A stretch of 9,149 bases of DNA from Clostridia bacterium. GTDB taxonomy: Bacteria; Bacillota; Clostridia; Oscillospirales; CAG-272. How positions within the stretch are numbered: position 1 is the first letter of the stretch; every line of letters starts with the position of its first letter. This document shows, one piece after another, positions 6,700 through 9,149 of the stretch. The position numbers and the translations under genes are program-made. The stretch covers positions 1 to 9,149 of the forward strand of contig JAGDCE010000053.1 of assembly GCA_017958705.1 (NCBI GenBank), written 5' to 3'. Under the pieces are notes generated by a model. That model ran no database searches. It saw only the letters and a list, made by a program, of their open reading frames with translations, and was not told where the DNA came from.

Positions 6700-6728
6700 A
6701 TGATACCACAATCTCTGAAAAAAGTCAA
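6700..6728 (-). promoter_or_regulatory. Sigma-A promoter of the esterase gene
   Basis: On the minus strand -35 TTGACT (6728-6723, five of six) and -10 TATCAT (6705-6700, five of six) are 17 bases apart. Transcription should start near 6693, leaving a leader of about 22 bases that contains the GGAAGGAG ribosome binding site. Confidence 0.8.
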
Positions 6729-6775
6729 CGCTTTTACTCGTCAAAATTTAAATTTTATACTTGTATCTGCTAAAA

Positions 6776-6804
6776 TTGTATGATACACTTTTATCTGATA
6801 TAAT
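6776..6804 (+). promoter_or_regulatory. Sigma-A promoter of the PGM-like/lepB transcription unit
   Basis: A perfect -10 TATAAT (6799-6804) lies 17 bases after a weak -35 TTGTAT (6776-6781). The -35 overlaps an 11-base inverted repeat TGTATGATACA (6777-6787), which could be a weak operator or chance. The AT-rich stretch upstream includes a 14-base palindrome AAAATTTAAATTTT (6743-6756), which could act as an UP element. The predicted start near 6811 leaves a leader of about 24 bases. Confidence 0.65.
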
Positions 6805-6834
6805 AGGTCAATTATCAGAATATCAGGAGTGTTT

Positions 6835-8073
6835 ATGAAATATTTTGTCTTGACATCCGACGGAGCCGCCGATCGCAGACTCAGCGCGTGCGGCGGCAAA
6901 TCACCGATGGAAGCGGCCGCGAAGCCGACGATGAACATGCTTTCATACCGCAGCTTCAACGGTCTCGTATCCAATCTGCCGGAGAACGCGGCTCCCGCGC
7001 CTTACGTCGTGGACCTTTCGGTCCTCGGCTGCGATCCCGCGCTCTGCACGGGCACGCTGCCGTTCGAGGCGGCGGGTCTCGGCGCGGCGGTAGACGGTGA
7101 GGACACCGTGTTCAGATGCTCGCTCGTCTCGTTGTCCGAAGGCAACGGCGCGTACGCCGGCAAGACACTCACGGCGGCCAACGCCGACGACGTCACGCCC
7201 GAGGAGGCGGCGAAGCTGATCAGCGCGCTCAACAAAGGACTGTCCACCAAAATAAAGAAATTCTACAATATGTCGGGCACCGAGCACTGCCTCGTCTGGA
7301 AGAGAGCGCCGCAGACCGGCGCCGTTCCGGCTCCCGCGGACATAAAAGGCAAGAAGATAGGCAGCTCGCTGCCGTCGGGCGAAGCCGCGGCAAGGATAGT
7401 GCCCATGCTCGAAAAAAGCTACGCGCTTCTGAAGGATCACCCCGTCAACGTGAAGCGCCGCAGCGAGGGCAAAAAAGCGCTTAACTCCATCTGGCTGTGG
7501 AACGCCGTGAAACGCCCCGATTACGAAAACTTCCCGGATAAGTGGAAGGTCAGCTGCGCCGCGGTCTCGACCGACCGCACCGCCGTCGGCGTCGGCGCGA
7601 TGCTCGGCATGAAACCGACCGTCGCCGCGGACAACGCCGCAGCGGTCGCCGCCGTCATCGCGGAATTCGAAGCCGGGACGGAGCTCGTATACGTCTACGC
7701 CGGAGCCGCCGCCGAAGCGGCGCGCAAGGGCGACGCGGCGGCAAAGACCGCGGCGATAGAGGCGACAGACACCGAGATACTCGCGCCCGTGTACGAATAT
7801 CTCTGCGGATGCGGGGATCAGTTCAAGCTCCTCGTCTCCACCGGCGCGCCGGCGCTCACCGAGACGCGCGAATATTCGGCGGAGCCGTCGCCGTTCTTCC
7901 TTTACAATTCGACCCGTACGGAAGTCGGCTACAAGCCGTTTTCCGAGCTCAACGCCGCAAAAGGCGGGTTCTGTCTGCCGGACGGATACAAATTCGTCCC
8001 GTTCATGATCAGACTGCCCGCGCCCGCACCCGAGAAAGAGGAGACCCCGGAAGATAATGGACAGCAGCAATAA
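6835..8073 (+). CDS. Archaeal-type phosphoglycerate mutase homologue, probable pseudoenzyme
   Basis: Start ATG 6835 has AGGAG at 6825-6829, five bases upstream; the GTG at 6829 overlaps that site. The 412-residue protein follows the archaeal-type cofactor-independent phosphoglycerate mutase pattern (alkaline phosphatase superfamily) along its length: MKYFVLTSDGAAD at the N-terminus, LSVLGCDP (61-68), FRCSLVSL (93-100), DHPVNVKRR (201-209), NSIWLW (217-222), PFFLYNS (353-359), and PFSELNAAKGG (368-378). The active enzymes bind two metals and use a serine to convert 3-phosphoglycerate to 2-phosphoglycerate. Here Asp9 remains. The catalytic serine of PGSD aligns with Pro56, the HVEAPDEAGH block reads YAGAAAEAAR (288-297), the Asp-His pair before the C-terminal strand is absent (STGA, 335-338) and the next His is Tyr347. 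The frame is intact with normal codon use, so this is not decay by frameshift. A Pro/Glu/Gln-rich tail (395-412) is added. It overlaps lepB by 17 bp. A binding or regulatory role is inferred; mutase activity is unlikely. Confidence 0.85.
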   Translation: MKYFVLTSDGAADRRLSACGGKSPMEAAAKPTMNMLSYRSFNGLVSNLPENAAPAPYVVDLSVLGCDPALCTGTLPFEAAGLGAAVDGEDTVFRCSLVSLSEGNGAYAGKTLTAANADDVTPEEAAKLISALNKGLSTKIKKFYNMSGTEHCLVWKRAPQTGAVPAPADIKGKKIGSSLPSGEAAARIVPMLEKSYALLKDHPVNVKRRSEGKKALNSIWLWNAVKRPDYENFPDKWKVSCAAVSTDRTAVGVGAMLGMKPTVAADNAAAVAAVIAEFEAGTELVYVYAGAAAEAARKGDAAAKTAAIEATDTEILAPVYEYLCGCGDQFKLLVSTGAPALTETREYSAEPSPFFLYNSTRTEVGYKPFSELNAAKGGFCLPDGYKFVPFMIRLPAPAPEKEETPEDNGQQQ

Positions 8074-8758
8074 CAACGAAAAACTCGAGATAAAAGAGAT
8101 AAAAGCCGAGACCGTCCCGCCGGCAAAAGACGGCGTCAGAAAAGCCGGAGGCAAAAAGGAAAAAGAGAAAAAGCCCGTCGTTCAGGAGATCTTCGAATGG
8201 GTCGAGATAATAGCGCTCTCGCTTTCCTTCGTGCTTCTTATGTTCACGTACGTGGCGAGACAGGCGAGGGTCGACGGAAGCTCCATGCGCGAGACGTTCC
8301 ACCACGGCGAGGCGATAGTGATCTCGAACCTGTTCTACACTCCGAAGCAGGGCGACGTGATAGTGTTCCAGGTCCCCGGCAGCACGCTGACGACGGAACC
8401 GATCATAAAACGCGTGATCGCCGTCGGCGGTCAGACCGTGTATATCGACTTCGACAACTGGAAGGTCTACGTATACGACGACAGCTCGCTCACGGTCGAG
8501 CAGGTGATTTCGACTGTGACGCCGCTTGACGAGCCGTATATCGAGGCGATGCGCGAAAGCACTTACCCGAACCAGTCTATGAAGAACGCCTACGACCACG
8601 TGTACCCGCTCACGCTTGAAGAAGGCATGCTGTTCTGCATGGGTGACAACCGCAACGGCTCGACCGATTCGCGCTCGTCCATGCTCGGACCGGTAGACAC
8701 GCGCTACGTGCTCGGAAAAGTGCTCTTCCGCATCTATCCGTTCACCACAAAGTTCTGA
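8057..8758 (+). CDS. lepB: Type I signal peptidase
   Basis: This 233-residue membrane protease removes signal peptides from exported proteins on the outer face of the membrane. It has a Lys/Glu-rich cytoplasmic N-terminus of about 43 residues, one transmembrane helix (about 49-67), and the conserved family boxes. Nucleophile Ser76 lies in VDGSSM, the catalytic Lys118 in IIKRVIAVGG (116-125), and the MGDNRNGSTDSR box at 195-206. All catalytic residues are present. An insert of about 60 residues between the lysine box and the last box is a common size variation in Clostridia. The ATG lies inside the last codons of the PGM-like gene (17-bp overlap) behind only a weak GGAAG, so it is probably translated by coupling. 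lepB next to rbgA is a conserved arrangement in Bacillota. Confidence 0.95.
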   Translation: MDSSNNNEKLEIKEIKAETVPPAKDGVRKAGGKKEKEKKPVVQEIFEWVEIIALSLSFVLLMFTYVARQARVDGSSMRETFHHGEAIVISNLFYTPKQGDVIVFQVPGSTLTTEPIIKRVIAVGGQTVYIDFDNWKVYVYDDSSLTVEQVISTVTPLDEPYIEAMRESTYPNQSMKNAYDHVYPLTLEEGMLFCMGDNRNGSTDSRSSMLGPVDTRYVLGKVLFRIYPFTTKF

Positions 8759-8767
8759 TAACCGTAA

Positions 8768-8801
8768 AATAAAGGGCGAAGATGCTTCTTTGCTCTTTAT
8801 T
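8768..8801 (+). terminator. Hairpin between lepB and rbgA, possible terminator
   Basis: AATAAAGGGC (8768-8777) pairs with GCTCTTTATT (8792-8801) with one G-U pair, and an inner GAAG/CTTC helix (8778-8781, 8785-8788) closes an ATG loop, leaving a three-base TTT bulge. TCTTTATAC follows instead of a clean T-run, so termination may be partial. No convincing promoter is seen before rbgA, so read-through or an mRNA-processing role is possible. Confidence 0.5.
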
Positions 8802-8843
8802 CTTTATACATCAAATCCGAAAACTGCGAAAGGAGGTCTTACC

Positions 8844-9149
8844 GTGCCTTCCGATCAGATTCAATGGTTCCCCGGCCACATGGCGAAAACGCGGAGGCTG
8901 ATAACCGAAAACCTCGCCTCCGTGGATATAGTGATCGAAATGCTCGACGCGCGCATCCCGTACAGCTCGAAAAACCCCGAGCTGAAGCGCCTGATCGGGC
9001 AGAAGCCGTGCGTCGCGGTGCTCAACAAATACACGCTCGCCGACCCGGCGGCGTGCACCGTCTGGCGCTCATACTACGAAAAGAACGGGCAGAGCTGCAT
9101 ATTCACCGACTGCGTCACCGGATACGGACTCGACCGCATGCGCGACGCC
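8844..9149 (+). CDS. rbgA: Ribosome biogenesis GTPase RbgA/YlqF (5' part)
   Basis: The reading frame starts at GTG 8844 behind AAAGGAGG (8829-8836) with a seven-base spacer and runs off the window after 102 codons. QIQWFPGHMAKTRR near the N-terminus and VDIVIEMLDARIPYSSKNPEL just after it are hallmarks of RbgA/YlqF, the circularly permuted GTPase that helps late assembly of the 50S ribosomal subunit in Bacillota. In this permuted fold the guanine-specificity motif G4 comes first. It reads NKYT (in LNKYTLADP, about 71-79) where NKxD is expected, so the base-recognising Asp is Thr. The other GTPase motifs lie beyond the window. The usual downstream partner in Bacillota is rnhB. Identity is clear from the N-terminal signature; whether the unusual G4 affects activity is unknown. 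Confidence 0.93.
   Translation, partial: MPSDQIQWFPGHMAKTRRLITENLASVDIVIEMLDARIPYSSKNPELKRLIGQKPCVAVLNKYTLADPAACTVWRSYYEKNGQSCIFTDCVTGYGLDRMRDA

Noticed and set aside
6780..6792. ATGATACACTTTT shared by the PGM-like promoter (+) and the leader of the Crp-like gene (minus strand, 4828-4816), suggesting a common regulator site
   Set aside because: A 13-base match somewhere among both strands of 9 kb is expected a few times by chance, the copies are placed differently relative to their promoters, and the element is not symmetric in the leader copy.
6741..6974. A 77-codon minus-strand frame spanning the divergent promoter region
   Set aside because: Half of it is the antisense of the PGM-like gene and the rest is AT-rich promoter sequence; no Shine-Dalgarno sequence and no domain.
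6943..8154. A 403-codon open frame on the minus strand opposite the PGM-like gene
   Set aside because: Antisense shadow: Arg-rich composition without domains, opposite a frame that aligns end to end with a known family.

Overview
The window looks like a chromosomal segment of a GC-rich Bacillota, probably an uncultured gut- or rumen-type member of Clostridia. The support is: strong AAGGAGG-type ribosome binding sites, lipoprotein signal peptides typical of single-membrane bacteria, consensus sigma-A promoters in short AT-rich gaps, and the conserved Bacillota gene pair lepB-rbgA at the right end. The assignment is an inference from gene content; no rRNA or other taxonomic marker is present.

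Layout, left to right. Positions 1-45 hold the last codons of an upstream gene. A 97-residue two-helix membrane protein (68-361, +) follows and ends at a hairpin terminator. Next, on the minus strand, is a cytoplasmic GH39-like glycoside hydrolase (401-1711) with its own consensus promoter. Then comes a tight four-gene minus-strand operon transcribed leftward from about 4842: a Crp/Fnr-type regulator (4152-4802), a lipoprotein substrate-binding protein (3158-4138), a permease (2370-3161) and a small ATPase (1847-2404). Together these form a complete SsuABC/TauABC-type importer with its own regulator. A perfect 16-bp inverted repeat lies over the predicted transcription start and is a good candidate autoregulatory operator. 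The operon ends at a hairpin at 1812-1842. A surface lipoprotein related to sialate O-acetylesterases (4976-6670, -) comes next, with its own promoter and terminator. Divergently transcribed from it are a phosphoglycerate-mutase-like protein (6835-8073, +), type I signal peptidase lepB (8057-8758, +, overlapping by 17 bp) and, after a hairpin, the first 102 codons of the ribosome-assembly GTPase rbgA/ylqF (8844-9149, +).

The most notable observation is that the phosphoglycerate-mutase-like protein keeps the full-length fold signature of the archaeal-type cofactor-independent enzyme but appears to have lost nearly all of its metal ligands and the catalytic serine. It is a candidate pseudoenzyme, translationally coupled to signal peptidase I. 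Secondary points are an NKYT in place of the NKxD guanine-specificity motif in the RbgA fragment, a cysteine-rich sensor domain in the Crp-like regulator, and the candidate operator. All family comparisons are from memory of family consensus patterns, not from a search.
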